Shown: positions 34,143-34,675 of the stretch, in pieces
Layout: each line of letters opens with the position of its first letter
Numbering within the stretch: the stretch's first letter is position 1
Origin: Prevotella corporis DSM 18810 = JCM 8529
GTDB lineage: Bacteria > Bacteroidota > Bacteroidia > Bacteroidales > Bacteroidaceae
Direction: 5' to 3'
Assembly: GCF_000430525.1 (NCBI RefSeq)
Contig: NZ_AUME01000035.1
Coordinates: 1 to 34,675 of the forward strand
Length of the DNA stretch: 34,675 nt
The notes under the pieces: model-generated
What the model saw: the letters and a program-made list of their open reading frames with translations, nothing else
The model's database searches: none
Told to the model about the DNA's origin: nothing
Translations under genes and position numbers: made by a program

Positions 34143-34337
34143 ATGGTTATACAGTATTTTATTATAGCAATAGTATTTTTTGTTTCTGTAGCTTATGCTA
34201 TTTTGCTCCTTATCAAGGCATTCAAGAAAAAGAATGATCCCTGCAAAGGTTGTTCAGGCTGTGCCATTCATGAGCAAATGCTTAAAAATAAATCAACTTC
34301 TGAAGGCAAAACCCCTTCATGCTATCGCAAAAAGTAG
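34143..34337 (+). CDS. FeoB-associated Cys-rich membrane protein
   Basis: The frame opens at 34110, but the ATG at 34143 places the start directly before a single transmembrane helix (MVIQYFIIAIVFFVSVAYAI), as is normal for the family. The 64 residues continue with a basic stretch (KAFKKK) and a cysteine cluster C-x2-C-x2-C (CKGCSGC), with a further Cys near the end (SCYRKK). Small proteins of this kind usually accompany the ferrous iron transporter FeoB; no feoA or feoB is in this window. Metal binding by the cysteines is likely but not shown. Confidence 0.75.
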   Translation: MVIQYFIIAIVFFVSVAYAILLLIKAFKKKNDPCKGCSGCAIHEQMLKNKSTSEGKTPSCYRKK

Positions 34338-34344
34338 AGAAAAA

Positions 34345-34376
34345 TTTGGCGGAATGAAATTTTATTACTAAATTTG
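34345..34376 (+). promoter_or_regulatory. Promoter of tRNA-Cys
   Basis: TTTG (34345-34348), exactly 20 bases and TAAATTTG (34369-34376) form a perfect consensus promoter, about 42 bases before the mature tRNA 5' end. Confidence 0.8.
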
Positions 34377-34418
34377 CACTCGCATTTCAGAAGTGATGTC
34401 TTTTAGTAAATGTAATTT

Positions 34419-34489
34419 GGTGCCTGGGCCGGTCGGTTAGGTAACGGTCTGCAAAACCGTGTAGAGCAGTTCGATTCTGCTAGGCACCT
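34419..34489 (+). tRNA. tRNA-Cys (anticodon GCA)
   Basis: The acceptor stem pairs GGTGCCT (34419-34425) with AGGCACC (34482-34488), followed by discriminator T (U73), the identity base of tRNA-Cys. The anticodon arm is ACGGT-CTGCAAA-ACCGT with anticodon GCA, and the T arm contains TTCGATTC. The length is 71 bases. CCA is not encoded. It is a single tRNA with its own promoter and terminator. Confidence 0.96.
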
Positions 34490-34505
34490 CGCTTATTTCC
34501 AAATA

Positions 34506-34540
34506 AAAAATGTCAGAACCATCACGATTCTGACATTTTT
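34506..34540 (+). terminator. Rho-independent terminator after tRNA-Cys
   Basis: A perfect 13-bp stem AAAAATGTCAGAA (34506-34518) with TTCTGACATTTTT (34528-34540), 9-base loop, ending in a T-run. The AATGTCAG/CTGACATT core is shared with the hairpin at 3762-3795. Confidence 0.85.
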
Positions 34541-34647
34541 GATTTATTATAGGGGTAATGGACATTGCGTAGGCTGAAAATTGGCTCAGTAGAAAATCAA
34601 TGGGGGAATAATTTGTTATTTATCTTAATAATTCCGACCTTCGCATT

Positions 34648-34675
34648 ATGGAAGAAAAAATGTTACGCACCTTGG
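34648..34675 (+). CDS. Possible start of a gene running off the right edge
   Basis: An ATG at 34648 opens a frame reading MEEKMLRTL that stays open to the window end. Only nine codons are visible and no good promoter precedes it, so this is a weak call. Confidence 0.2.

Overview
The window reads as chromosomal DNA of a Bacteroidales bacterium, most likely Prevotella or a close relative. The evidence is: promoters of the Bacteroidetes type (TTTG, about 20 bases, then TAnnTTTG) before most transcription units; few Shine-Dalgarno sequences; a short primary sigma factor without region 1.1; two UvrA paralogues; a type IX secretion (T9SS) type B sorting domain; an unaccompanied TonB receptor; and a cell-surface lipoprotein resembling a family common in Prevotella. 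The genus is inference, since no 16S rRNA gene is present.

Layout. 1-350: right end of an IS30-family insertion sequence cut by the window edge. 391-3688: pheT and a yebC-family gene, co-oriented. 4003-6402: lepA and a Crp/Fnr-type regulator. 6391-9558 (minus): an apparent five-gene operon headed by the primary sigma factor gene rpoD, followed by a secreted protein of unknown function, an HPr-kinase-like P-loop protein, an S24/S26 peptidase-like protein and a PqqD-like protein. 9817-12277: divergent ispE and dnaB. 12717-14742: divergent pgk and queC. 14777-17164 (minus): TonB-dependent receptor. 17496-21056 (minus): a small T9SS type B cargo protein and a first uvrA. 21159-24884: LysM/periplasmic-binding-fold protein, PorT-like outer-membrane barrel and a POT-family transporter, closed by a clear terminator. 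25474-28338 (minus): a second uvrA, divergent from a small secreted protein at 28438. 28944-29642: WG-repeat protein. 29805-30650 (minus): lipoprotein. 30860-32323 (minus): HtrA/Deg protease. 32690-33074: RNase P RNA. 33138-34337: three small genes (two-TM protein, DUF1232 protein, FeoB-associated Cys-rich protein). 34419-34489: tRNA-Cys with its own promoter and terminator.

Most of the window is housekeeping: translation (pheT, lepA, tRNA-Cys, rnpB), replication and repair (dnaB, two uvrA), glycolysis (pgk), isoprenoids (ispE), queuosine (queC), transcription (rpoD) and envelope functions. The least ordinary part is the HPr-kinase-like / S26-like / PqqD-like trio behind rpoD. Each of these families is known from peptide-modification (RiPP) clusters, but no precursor or cyclase gene lies nearby. 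A second unexplained item is a degenerate repeat with a 22-base period, found at two separate intergenic sites (12346-12433 and 25243-25330).
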